NCBI GenBank assembly: GCA_030040695.1
Contig: JASHTE010000098.1
Coordinates: 1 to 6,433, forward strand
Length of the DNA: 6,433 bases
Direction of reading: 5' to 3'
Source: Vulcanimicrobiota bacterium
GTDB lineage: Bacteria > Vulcanimicrobiota > Vulcanimicrobiia > Vulcanimicrobiales > Vulcanimicrobiaceae
The notes beneath the pieces were generated by a model. That model was not told the DNA's origin, did no database searches, and was given only the letters and a program-made list of their open reading frames with translations. The position numbers were made by a program, and so were the translations under genes. Shown here piece after piece: positions 1 to 6,433 of the stretch. Each line of letters begins with the position of its first letter. The stretch's first letter is position 1.

Positions 1-722
1 TTGTCGGATTCGAGCGCGCGTGCGGGCAGCATCGCGAGGAACGCGGCATCGTCGAGCGCAGCGTACGTGTGCGCGTGGGCCGCGAGAGTCGCGTCGTCGA
101 TGCCGATTCGCGCACACCAGAGCGCGCCCACGTTCTCGCGTGCCGGCATGAACAGCAGACCCGGTTTCAAGCCTGCAAGCGTAACGGTCTCGGTCGCGCG
201 TACCGCTACTTCGCTGACCGCGCCGGAGGTCGCGTCGACGCCGCTCGGGATATCGACTGCCAACACGGGGAGGCGGCGCGCATCGAGAGCACGCGCCGCG
301 GCGTGATATGGTTCCCCGAGCGGCAGACGCGAGCCGGTGCCGAAGAGTGCGTCGAGCACGAGCGCCGCGCCGTCGGTTGCGGCGACCGCATCCGCCTCGC
401 GTTCGGGCAAGCTCCGCACGGTGACACCGCCCTCTCTCGCGCGTTGCTCCGCTTGCGCCCGCGCCTCAGACGGCTTGGGCGCAGCCTGCGCGTAGATGAC
501 GCGTTCGAACGAGCCACCGAGCGAGGCGAAAGCCGCGAAGGCGTCGCCTCCGTTGTCACCCGGGCCCGCCATAGCGACGATGCGCTCACCGCTCGGCACG
601 AGTGCGCGGATGCGCTCGGCGATGCGATCGCCCGCGCTACGCATCAGCTCCGGGCGCCCGATGCGAGCGGCAGCCGCCGCGTCGGCGTCGCGCATCTCCT
701 CCGGCGTCAAGACGTAGATCAT
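1..722 (-). CDS. nnr: NAD(P)H-hydrate epimerase domain of a probable bifunctional Nnr (YjeF) repair enzyme, C-terminus outside window
   Basis: About 240 codons are visible, read leftward from an ATG at 722-720. The YjeF_N fold is recognisable. There is an ELMRSAG helix near residues 25-31, a glycine-rich GPGDNGGDAF loop at 53-62 (usual family form GxGNNGGDG), VLDALFGTG at 122-130 with the probable catalytic Asp124, VDIPSGVDATSG at 156-167, and TLAGLKPGL at 181-189. The family epimerises the S and R forms of hydrated NAD(P)H so that the dehydratase can restore NAD(P)H. The frame continues past the epimerase domain into LPARALESD, which resembles the start of the C-terminal ADP-dependent dehydratase domain, so a bifunctional protein is inferred. 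An AAGGAG ribosome binding site lies at 727-732, four bases before the ATG. The start overlaps the acpS stop as ATGA, so the two are probably translationally coupled; acpS-nnr adjacency is common in bacteria. The two departures in the glycine loop (Asn to Asp56, Gly to Ala61) are mild. Confidence 0.93.
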   Translation of the reverse strand, partial: MIYVLTPEEMRDADAAAAARIGRPELMRSAGDRIAERIRALVPSGERIVAMAGPGDNGGDAFAAFASLGGSFERVIYAQAAPKPSEARAQAEQRAREGGVTVRSLPEREADAVAATDGAALVLDALFGTGSRLPLGEPYHAAARALDARRLPVLAVDIPSGVDATSGAVSEVAVRATETVTLAGLKPGLLFMPARENVGALWCARIGIDDATLAAHAHTYAALDDAAFLAMLPARALESD

Positions 723-1087
723 CCGTCTCCTTCGAGCACGACGACTGCAGCCGCGGTTTGCGGTGTATGCGTGATCGTAAGATGGATGTGCCGTACGCCC
801 CGTGCCGCCACCAGCCGCTCGGCGCCGCCCGAGAGGCGGATCGCAGGCTTCCCGCTACGCTCGTGCGTCACGCCGATGCGGCGCCATGGGATCGCGTGGC
901 CGAAGGCTTTGCGCGTCGCCTCCTTGGCAGCGAAGAATCCCGCGAGCCGCTCCGCGACGTTGCGCCGACGCTGCGCGTATGCCATCTCTTCCTCTGTATA
1001 GATCTTGCGGCCGAACCACGAGAGCGCGCGCTCGTCGAAGCGGTAGCGTTCTACCTCAGCGAGATCGAGACCGATACCCAAGATCAC
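719..1087 (-). CDS. acpS: Holo-[acyl-carrier-protein] synthase (4'-phosphopantetheinyl transferase)
   Basis: The enzyme transfers 4'-phosphopantetheine from CoA to the serine of acyl carrier protein in the cytoplasm, activating it for fatty-acid synthesis. From the chosen GTG start the protein has 122 residues, the normal AcpS length. It begins with ILGIGLDLAEVER (metal-binding Asp8), has the FFAAKEATRKAFG signature with Glu56, and ends with the strand LTITHTPQTAAAVVVLE around His107. The frame is open to an ATG at 1168, but that would add 27 residues before the usual N-terminal strand and run into the start of the divergent protease gene. The GTG at 1087-1085 has an AAAGG six bases upstream (1094-1098) and puts the protein exactly at the family start. 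The stop overlaps the ATG of the downstream nnr gene by four bases. It is divergent from the metalloprotease gene across a gap of 63 bases. Confidence 0.94.
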   Translation of the reverse strand: MILGIGLDLAEVERYRFDERALSWFGRKIYTEEEMAYAQRRRNVAERLAGFFAAKEATRKAFGHAIPWRRIGVTHERSGKPAIRLSGGAERLVAARGVRHIHLTITHTPQTAAAVVVLEGDG

Positions 1088-1150
1088 GAGCGGCCTTTCG
1101 AAGCGGGCGACAAGTTTTCCGGCCTGAGGAGGAGAAGCTACTGTTCCGGG
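1088..1150. promoter_or_regulatory. Divergent intergenic gap between acpS and the archaemetzincin gene
   Basis: These 63 bases separate two outward-reading gene groups, so at least parts of both promoters should lie here or inside the adjoining coding ends. I could not pick a convincing -35/-10 pair on either strand. The gap contains an AAAGG (1094-1098 on the minus strand) suited to acpS. On the plus strand a strong AGGAGG lies at 1127-1132, but it is 18 bases before the protease ATG, further than usual. No in-frame ATG, GTG or TTG lies nearer to it. Confidence 0.4.
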
Positions 1151-1687
1151 ATGGAGGCGAAGATTCACATCGTTCCGGTGAATGCCGTCGATTCCGGCTT
1201 TCTCGATCGGCTCGCGCTGTGCGTCGAGGAGCGGTTCTTGGCCGACGCCGTCATCGAGTCGAGCCTTCCGGTTTCCCGCAGCGCGCTGAACGTCACGCGT
1301 GGCCAGCTTTTCCTCTCCACCCTAACCTCAAAGGCCTTGCACGCGCATCCGGAGCAAGCGGGTGCGCTGCTCGTTCTCACCGATTTCGACCTCTACAAGA
1401 CCTCGCACCGCTTCGTCTTCGGCGGTGCCGACGAGGCGCAGCGGCTCGCGGCCGTCTCGACGCACCGCCTGCGTCCCGAGTTCTACGGTGAGGAGCGCGA
1501 TTCGAACGTGCTGTTCCAGCGTACGCTGAAGGAGGCCGTCCACGAGCTTGGCCATCTCTTCGGCTTAAAGCACTGCTTCAACCCGCGCTGCGGGATGTAC
1601 GCTTCAAACTCAGTCTTCGAAACCGACAACAAGACATCGTACTTCTGCGAAGCGTGCGATCGTCGTGTCAGCCGTGCGCACAGATAG
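1151..1687 (+). CDS. amzA: Archaemetzincin-family zinc metalloprotease (peptidase family M54)
   Basis: A 178-residue cytoplasmic protein without signal peptide or membrane segment. Its C-terminal third carries the archaemetzincin signature: [11 protein letters not shown] at 131-141 gives the zinc ligands His131, His135 and His141 with general base Glu132. It is followed by four cysteines (142, 147, 166, 169) that in this family bind a second, structural zinc, and by Met149 of the metzincin Met-turn (CGM). The N-terminal part (KIHIVPV, then LVLTDFDLY near residue 80) fits the mixed alpha/beta fold of the family. I count 16 residues between Met149 and Cys166, where the published consensus gives 17. 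Archaemetzincins are found in most archaea, vertebrates and scattered bacteria; they act as small aminopeptidase-like enzymes in the characterised human members, and the bacterial substrate is unknown. The reading frame extends far upstream to 602, but everything before 1151 is antisense to acpS and nnr. The next gene starts inside or directly after this one, which suggests co-transcription. Confidence 0.9.
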   Translation: MEAKIHIVPVNAVDSGFLDRLALCVEERFLADAVIESSLPVSRSALNVTRGQLFLSTLTSKALHAHPEQAGALLVLTDFDLYKTSHRFVFGGADEAQRLAAVSTHRLRPEFYGEERDSNVLFQRTLKEAVHELGHLFGLKHCFNPRCGMYASNSVFETDNKTSYFCEACDRRVSRAHR

Positions 1688-3278
1688 CGCGTTGTTGGCG
1701 ATGCCGCAGCTGCGCATCGCGCTCGCCGCGGTCGCGGCGGTGGCGTGCGGGGTAATCGGCTGGTTCTGCGCCGGCACGCCGTGGGAGCTCTTCGTCCCGG
1801 CGATCATCGCGCTCGCTGCGGCGTTTCTCGGGATGCCGAGCGGCCTCGTCGCCACGCTGGCAGCCGTCGTGGCGGATCTTGCTTCGCGCCTCACGCAGCA
1901 AGACGTCAACGCCGCGCCGGGCGTACTGCCGCTCCTCGTCGCGGGCAGTGTCATCAGTCTTCTCTTCCGCGATCGCTCCGAGCCCGAGCACGAGCTGAGC
2001 GGACCGCCGGCGACGCGCACACCGGGACTCCTCGCCGTCGTCCACGATCTTCACGACGTCTACCAGGGCGACTTTACGAAGCGCATCATGGTGGCAGAGC
2101 CGCATCTTCAGGATCTCGTTCAGGCGCTTAACCGGCTCATCGTCGGCATGCGTGATTTTCTCGCGCAGCTCTCGGCGCATGCCGGCGAGCTGGCCGAGAA
2201 GGGGACCGAGCTGCGGGGCACGGCGTCGACGACGATCGGTGTTCTCGGCGGGGCAACGGTCGCGCACGAGCAGCTGAATGAAGGCACGACCGATCAACAG
2301 CGCATCGTCGATGAGGCGACACGCAAGGTGCTCGGGCTCAGTGAGGCGATCTCTTCGATCGCTTCGGCAGCCGAGGAGCAGACGCGCAGTCTCGACGAGA
2401 CCGCGATGTCCGTCGAGAACATGGCGAGCTCGATCGAGCAGGTAACGGTGCAAGTCGACGCGCTCTCGACGATCTCGAAGTCGACGTCGCAGACCGCGGA
2501 GCGCGGCGGCAGCGCGATCGAGACGATCAATGAGGGCATGCAGACGATCGCCACGACCATTCACGATCTCGGGCGCGACATCCAGCAACTCGGAACGAAC
2601 TCGGAGCAGATCGGCGACATCGTCAAAGTGATCGACCGCATCGCCGAGCAGACGAACCTGCTCGCGCTCAATGCTGCGATCGAGGCGGCTCGCGCTGGCG
2701 AACATGGCCGTGGCTTCGCAGTCGTCGCGAACGAGATTCGCAAGCTCGCCGACGGCAGCGTTGCCGCCACGAAGGAAATCGCGCAGCACATTGCCGGGAC
2801 GCAGAGCGTTATCTCCGACGTCATCGAGGCAATGCAGCGGCTCATGGAACGCGTCGAGGCGAGCGTCACGAGCACGAACTCCGCCTCCGGCGCGCTCAGT
2901 GAGATCGTGAGAGCCGTGCTCGCCGCCAACGAGCAGATCGGTCAGATCAGCGCCGTCGCTCGCGCGATGAGCACGAACTCGCAGCTCGTGATCCAGTCGA
3001 TCGGCGAGATCACGAAATCGGTTGCGCTGAATCTCAGCGCAACGCAATCGATGGCGCGGCAGTCGGAAGGCGTCAATCAGGCATTTTCGGACATATCGTC
3101 GATTTCGCAAAAGAACGCATCATCGGTCGAGGTGCTCACGTACGTGAGCCGTGAGGTCACCGACGCTTCGCAGCGGATGCTCGGCTCGATCGAGCAAATG
3201 CACTCGCTCGCCGAGAGGATCGACGAGCACCTCCATCGCTTCAAAGTGAGCGAGAACGGAAAGGGGACCTCGACGTGA
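1665..3278 (+). CDS. Methyl-accepting chemotaxis protein with a membrane-embedded (DUF4118-like) N-terminus and no periplasmic domain
   Basis: A 537-residue chemoreceptor if read from the GTG at 1665. Hydrophobic segments lie at about 15-36, 42-75 (probably two passes) and 87-101. The loops between them are short, so no extracytoplasmic ligand-binding domain exists. The spacing and the piece [20 protein letters not shown] resemble the four-helix DUF4118 module of KdpD-type kinases. After a Pro/Arg-rich linker, residues 122-165 (GDFTKRI ... [13 protein letters not shown]) look HAMP-like. The rest is an MCP signalling coiled coil with the nearly canonical hairpin tip at 326-357 ([21 protein letters not shown], then [11 protein letters not shown]), which docks CheA and CheW. 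Glu237-Glu238 in SAAEEQT is a probable CheR/CheB methylation pair. The C-terminus ends in [13 protein letters not shown] with no NWETF-like CheR tether. The start is unsure: GTG 1665 overlaps the protease gene by 23 bases, while ATG 1701 begins 13 bases after it; neither has a clear ribosome binding site. The 3' end overlaps the next gene by four bases. Confidence 0.93.
   Translation: MSAVRTDSALLAMPQLRIALAAVAAVACGVIGWFCAGTPWELFVPAIIALAAAFLGMPSGLVATLAAVVADLASRLTQQDVNAAPGVLPLLVAGSVISLLFRDRSEPEHELSGPPATRTPGLLAVVHDLHDVYQGDFTKRIMVAEPHLQDLVQALNRLIVGMRDFLAQLSAHAGELAEKGTELRGTASTTIGVLGGATVAHEQLNEGTTDQQRIVDEATRKVLGLSEAISSIASAAEEQTRSLDETAMSVENMASSIEQVTVQVDALSTISKSTSQTAERGGSAIETINEGMQTIATTIHDLGRDIQQLGTNSEQIGDIVKVIDRIAEQTNLLALNAAIEAARAGEHGRGFAVVANEIRKLADGSVAATKEIAQHIAGTQSVISDVIEAMQRLMERVEASVTSTNSASGALSEIVRAVLAANEQIGQISAVARAMSTNSQLVIQSIGEITKSVALNLSATQSMARQSEGVNQAFSDISSISQKNASSVEVLTYVSREVTDASQRMLGSIEQMHSLAERIDEHLHRFKVSENGKGTST
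3261..3266 (+). promoter_or_regulatory. Ribosome binding site for the Cache sensor gene
   Basis: AAGGGG lies inside the last codons of the chemoreceptor gene, eight bases before the GTG at 3275. It fixes the GTG as start and supports coupled translation of the two genes through the GTGA overlap. Confidence 0.65.
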
Positions 3279-4573
3279 AGTTGAGTCTGCGCACGCGGCT
3301 GCTCGGAGCGGTTGTGGCCGCCGTCGTGCTGATCTTTCTTTGCAGCTTGATCGCTGCGCGCACGGTGCTGACGCACGATCTCTACGACCTCGCCCGCACC
3401 GAAGTGACGAGCGAGGCGAGCGCCTTCAGCGGTTACGTTGCATCGCGCAAGGAACAAGTCGAGCTGCTCGTCGCGCAGGAAGCTGCAAGCGGCCCTCTCC
3501 GCGCGTCGCTCGCACGCCGAGACAAGGCCGCGCTCGAGAACGAACTCTCCGCGAGCGCGAACAACGCGAGCCTCTCATTTCTCACCGTCGTCGACGGTAG
3601 CGGCAAGGTCGTCGCGCGCGCGCACACGACGACAGGCGGCACGCTCGCAAGCGATGCACTCGTGCAGAGCGCCTTGAGCGGTGAGGCACTGGGAACGGTG
3701 TGGCACGTGTCGCCCCAGTTTCTCTCGAGCGAAGGACTCTCGCTGCAAGTTGGAGGGCAAGGCGGGGGACTCGCGATCGCGGCGGCGACGCCGATCAGCG
3801 ACGCGCAGGGACGCACGATCGGGGCGCTCTACGGCGGCGTCCTGTTGAACCACGCATACGATCTCGTCGACGAAGCGACGCGCGCAATCGGCGGTGCCGC
3901 GGCGCTCCTCCAGGGAGATGCGATCGTCTCGAGCTCGATCGACCGGCCGGACGGCACACGCTTCGTCGATGCGCAGGTGCCTGCTGCGGACGATGTGCTG
4001 CGCACCGGACGCACGTTCGTCGGGAGCGACACGGAGGGCGGCACCGACTACTACGCTTCCATCACGCCGATTACCGACGTTCAGGGGCGAGCGATCGGTG
4101 CAGCATGGTACGGCCTGCCGCTCTCGCAGATTACGAGTATCATCGGTCACACGACGCAGGCTCTCGTGCTTTGGCTCGTGCTCGCCGTCATCGTCGTGCT
4201 TGCGCTCGCGATACCTTTCGTTCAAGGCCTCTCCAACACGCTCGCGCGAAACAGCACGCGCATTCGGGAGACAGCAAAAGAGCTCGGCATCGTCATCGTC
4301 GGAAGCGAAGTTTCCGGCGATCAGGTTGCCGCGGCAAAGAGTGCCGTGCAACGCAGCGGCGAGCTCCTCGCGAAAGCGGCGGCGGGCGACGCCGTGAGCG
4401 AGAGAATCGGCGAGCTGCAGAAGCTGAATCACGAGCTCGAGAGCGACGTCATCGTCGTCGAGACATTGACGCACGAGATGTCTGCAAGGATGGACGATGC
4501 CGTGAAGCGCGTCGCGGAGCTCAACGAAGTTGCTGCGGGACTCAACGAGCTCGTAACGGGCGAATCAGCATAG
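3275..4573 (+). CDS. Two-TM Cache-type extracytoplasmic sensor without a recognisable output domain
   Basis: A 432-residue membrane protein. It has a short basic N-terminus (KLSLRTR), TM1 at about 9-30, an extracytoplasmic region of about 265 residues, TM2 at about 296-318, and a cytoplasmic tail of about 115 residues. The outer region shows two Cache-like halves, each ending in the typical strand-turn-strand: [19 protein letters not shown] near 170-190 and [19 protein letters not shown] near 260-280. This is the layout of the fused Cache_3-Cache_2 or dCache sensors, which bind small organic ligands. The tail has no MCP tip, histidine kinase, GGDEF or phosphatase motifs. It holds a short conserved-looking piece ([20 protein letters not shown], starting near residue 335), then a charged coiled coil from about 380 to the end. 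The start is the GTG that overlaps the chemoreceptor stop as GTGA. Context suggests it senses on behalf of the chemoreceptor encoded just upstream. A truncated chemoreceptor is the alternative, but the frame is intact and ends one base before the next gene. Confidence 0.85.
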   Translation: MKLSLRTRLLGAVVAAVVLIFLCSLIAARTVLTHDLYDLARTEVTSEASAFSGYVASRKEQVELLVAQEAASGPLRASLARRDKAALENELSASANNASLSFLTVVDGSGKVVARAHTTTGGTLASDALVQSALSGEALGTVWHVSPQFLSSEGLSLQVGGQGGGLAIAAATPISDAQGRTIGALYGGVLLNHAYDLVDEATRAIGGAAALLQGDAIVSSSIDRPDGTRFVDAQVPAADDVLRTGRTFVGSDTEGGTDYYASITPITDVQGRAIGAAWYGLPLSQITSIIGHTTQALVLWLVLAVIVVLALAIPFVQGLSNTLARNSTRIRETAKELGIVIVGSEVSGDQVAAAKSAVQRSGELLAKAAAGDAVSERIGELQKLNHELESDVIVVETLTHEMSARMDDAVKRVAELNEVAAGLNELVTGESA

Positions 4574-4574
4574 G

Positions 4575-4796
4575 ATGCCGATGGCGGAGCTTATCCTCGT
4601 CTTCGCTACCAACGCCGACGCGATGATCGCGACGAAGGCGCTGAAAGACGCGGGCGTTGCGGCGAAGATGATTCCCAAGCCCGCAGGCGTCGATTCGACG
4701 GCGAACCTCTGCCTGACGATCGACGGATCCTCAGAGAACGATGCCGCCTCGGTGTTGAATGTTGCGGGCATCGCATTCGGCGGTGTCGCGCGCTAG
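4575..4796 (+). CDS. Small DUF3343 (putative Se/S carrier-like) protein
   Basis: A 73-residue soluble protein with the ferredoxin-like pattern of DUF3343: LILVFATNADAMIATKAL at the N-terminus (family form: F-x-[ST]-x-x-x-A followed by a helix), GVAAKMIPKPAGV in the middle, and IAFGGVAR at the end, where the family has a glycine-rich last strand. DUF3343 proteins are annotated as putative selenium or sulfur carriers because many have a Ser-Ser-x-Cys-Gly loop after the Pro-x-Pro turn. Here that loop reads VDSTANLCL, so Ala occupies the usual cysteine position and the only cysteine lies three residues later. A carrier role is therefore doubtful. It follows the sensor gene by one base. ATG 4575 is the first start; ATG 4581 (residue 3) is equally good, with AGGA at 4572-4575 five bases before it. 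The stop codon interlocks with that of the opposing biotin ligase gene. Confidence 0.8.
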   Translation: MPMAELILVFATNADAMIATKALKDAGVAAKMIPKPAGVDSTANLCLTIDGSSENDAASVLNVAGIAFGGVAR

Positions 4797-4799
4797 CGC
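4790..4799. other. 10-bp palindrome GCGCTAGCGC at interlocked convergent stop codons
   Basis: The tetramer CTAG at 4793-4796 provides the TAG stop of the DUF3343 gene on the plus strand and the TAG stop of birA on the minus strand. It is the centre of a perfect palindrome. No T-run follows on either side, so it is not an intrinsic terminator; the palindrome is probably a by-product of the two stops and GC-rich flanks. Confidence 0.6.
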
Positions 4800-5524
4800 A
4801 GCGCTCTCGCGTCGGCGAGCGCCACCGTTTCACGCGGACCGTCCCTGCGCTCGACGAGAAGCGCGCCGCCCTCGCGCAGCGCGAGCGCCGTCGCTTCAAA
4901 CGGATGCTCCTCGGTATCGCGTTGCAGCCGATAGCGCCGGCCGGGTAGGCCCGCCTGCGCTTCCCATCGTCTCGCGACCGTCTCCGCGTCGTCGAGCAGA
5001 GAGAGCCGCGCGGCAAAAGCTTCGAGGATGTGCGTCAAGAGTATGCTTCGGTCGACGTGCGCGGCGTCGTCGCAGAACGCCGGCGCCGGATCGATCGCAC
5101 CCGCTGCGTCCGGCGAGCGATAGACGTTGATGCCGACACCGCAACCCACGCGCGCCGACGAGCCGACGATTCGAGACGTGCAGAGAATGCCCGCGAGTTT
5201 CTTCCCATAGAGCAAGAGGTCGTTCGGCCACTGCAATTCGGCAGCGATGCCGCACCGCGCCAGACCGTCGCTCACCGCAAGCGCGCTCCAGAAGGGAACG
5301 CACCACAGATCCATGGCACGAACCTCGCGCGGCAGGATCGTCGTGAAGAGCAGTGCACTACCGGGACGCGCGACCCACGCTCGCCCCTTCCTCCCCGTGC
5401 CGCGCGTCTGTTCCTCCGCGACGATCGTCATACCGAGCGCGGCATCGTCGCCGAGGAGCGCCGCTGCGTCTTCGTTCGTGCTACCGGTGCGAACGCTGTA
5501 GACGATGCGCGCGAAATCTTGCAC
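4793..5524 (-). CDS. birA: Biotin-[acetyl-CoA-carboxylase] ligase, catalytic form without DNA-binding domain
   Basis: The enzyme makes biotinyl-AMP and attaches biotin to the acceptor lysine of the carboxylase carrier protein (AccB). It has 243 residues and starts directly with the catalytic domain: VRTGSTNEDA at 11-20, TRGTGRKGRAW at 40-50 (the GRGRRG adenylate loop), QWPNDLLLYGKKLAGIL at 98-114 (with the lysine of the KLAGI motif), and GCGVGINV at 127-134. A small C-terminal SH3-like domain follows (about 185-243). There is no N-terminal helix-turn-helix, so it is a monofunctional ligase and not a repressor of biotin genes. Two substitutions stand out: Thr43 for the first Arg of GRGRRG, and Gln98 for the usual Lys of KWPND. 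The Arg matching E. coli Arg118 is kept (Arg45). The start is a GTG with no clear ribosome binding site, but no better start precedes the STN motif. It is divergent from ndk, with 40 bases between. Confidence 0.92.
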   Translation of the reverse strand: MQDFARIVYSVRTGSTNEDAAALLGDDAALGMTIVAEEQTRGTGRKGRAWVARPGSALLFTTILPREVRAMDLWCVPFWSALAVSDGLARCGIAAELQWPNDLLLYGKKLAGILCTSRIVGSSARVGCGVGINVYRSPDAAGAIDPAPAFCDDAAHVDRSILLTHILEAFAARLSLLDDAETVARRWEAQAGLPGRRYRLQRDTEEHPFEATALALREGGALLVERRDGPRETVALADARALR

Positions 5525-5564
5525 GTTGCAGGCTTATCCGCGCCGAGCGCCGCACCTCCGGCGT
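5525..5564. promoter_or_regulatory. Short divergent gap between birA and ndk
   Basis: Forty bases separate two outward-reading genes, too few for two separate promoters, so promoter elements probably extend into the coding ends. I see no convincing -10/-35 pair and no good ribosome binding site for either gene. Confidence 0.35.

Positions 5565-6433
<869 letters not shown>

Noticed and set aside
602..1150. Long upstream extension of the archaemetzincin reading frame
   Set aside because: It is Arg/Ala-rich, antisense to acpS and nnr, and resembles no protein; the homologous part begins at the ATG at 1151.
1668..3110. Long minus-strand open frame of 480 codons opposite the chemoreceptor gene
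   Set aside because: It is very rich in Arg and Asp, as expected from the complement of a high-GC gene, and the plus strand encodes an unmistakable MCP.
3609..3624. Alternating CG tract (GTCGTCGCGCGCGCGC)
   Set aside because: It encodes ordinary residues (Val-Val-Ala-Arg-Ala) within the sensor domain and is expected in a high-GC genome.
3575..4474. Minus-strand open frame of 299 codons opposite the Cache sensor gene
   Set aside because: Its composition is typical of an antisense shadow and no motif is visible, while the plus-strand protein has clear TM and Cache features.
4801..4822. Possible hairpin GCGCTC/GAGCGC near the convergent gene ends
   Set aside because: It lies inside birA coding sequence, has a 10-base loop and no T-run, and such pairings are frequent at this GC content.

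Overview
This is a dense, high-GC bacterial chromosomal window with about 97% coding sequence and no RNA genes, mobile elements or CRISPR arrays that I can see. It carries nine protein genes, two of them cut by the window edges. Gene content (AcpS, NAD(P)H-hydrate repair enzyme, biotin ligase, Ndk, enolase, methyl-accepting chemotaxis protein) points to a free-living, motile or surface-sensing, high-GC bacterium. The presence of an archaemetzincin, and a DUF4118-like membrane module on the chemoreceptor, would fit a little-studied phylum such as Candidatus Eremiobacterota, but that placement is only a guess from gene flavour.

Layout. Positions 1-1087 hold a leftward pair: acpS, then a gene that starts inside the acpS stop codon and encodes the N-terminal part of a YjeF/Nnr repair enzyme, which runs off the left edge. 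Positions 1151-4796 hold a rightward cluster of four tightly packed genes: a small archaemetzincin metalloprotease, a membrane-anchored chemoreceptor with no periplasmic domain, a two-TM Cache-type sensor with no recognisable output domain, and a 73-residue DUF3343 protein. Positions 4793-5524 (leftward) encode a stand-alone biotin-protein ligase whose stop codon interlocks with that of the DUF3343 gene. Positions 5565-6433 (rightward) hold ndk and the first 139 codons of eno, joined through TAATG.

How the genes may work together. The two flanks are housekeeping: carrier-protein activation and NAD(P)HX repair on the left; biotinylation, nucleotide balance and glycolysis on the right. The middle cluster is the interesting part. 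The chemoreceptor has a full kinase-control hairpin but almost no extracytoplasmic sensor, while the next gene, translationally coupled to it, has a complete extracytoplasmic sensor but ends in a short coiled coil instead of a signalling domain. Together they look like the two halves of a split chemoreceptor. The archaemetzincin upstream and the DUF3343 protein downstream appear to be co-transcribed with them, a combination I do not recognise from described systems.
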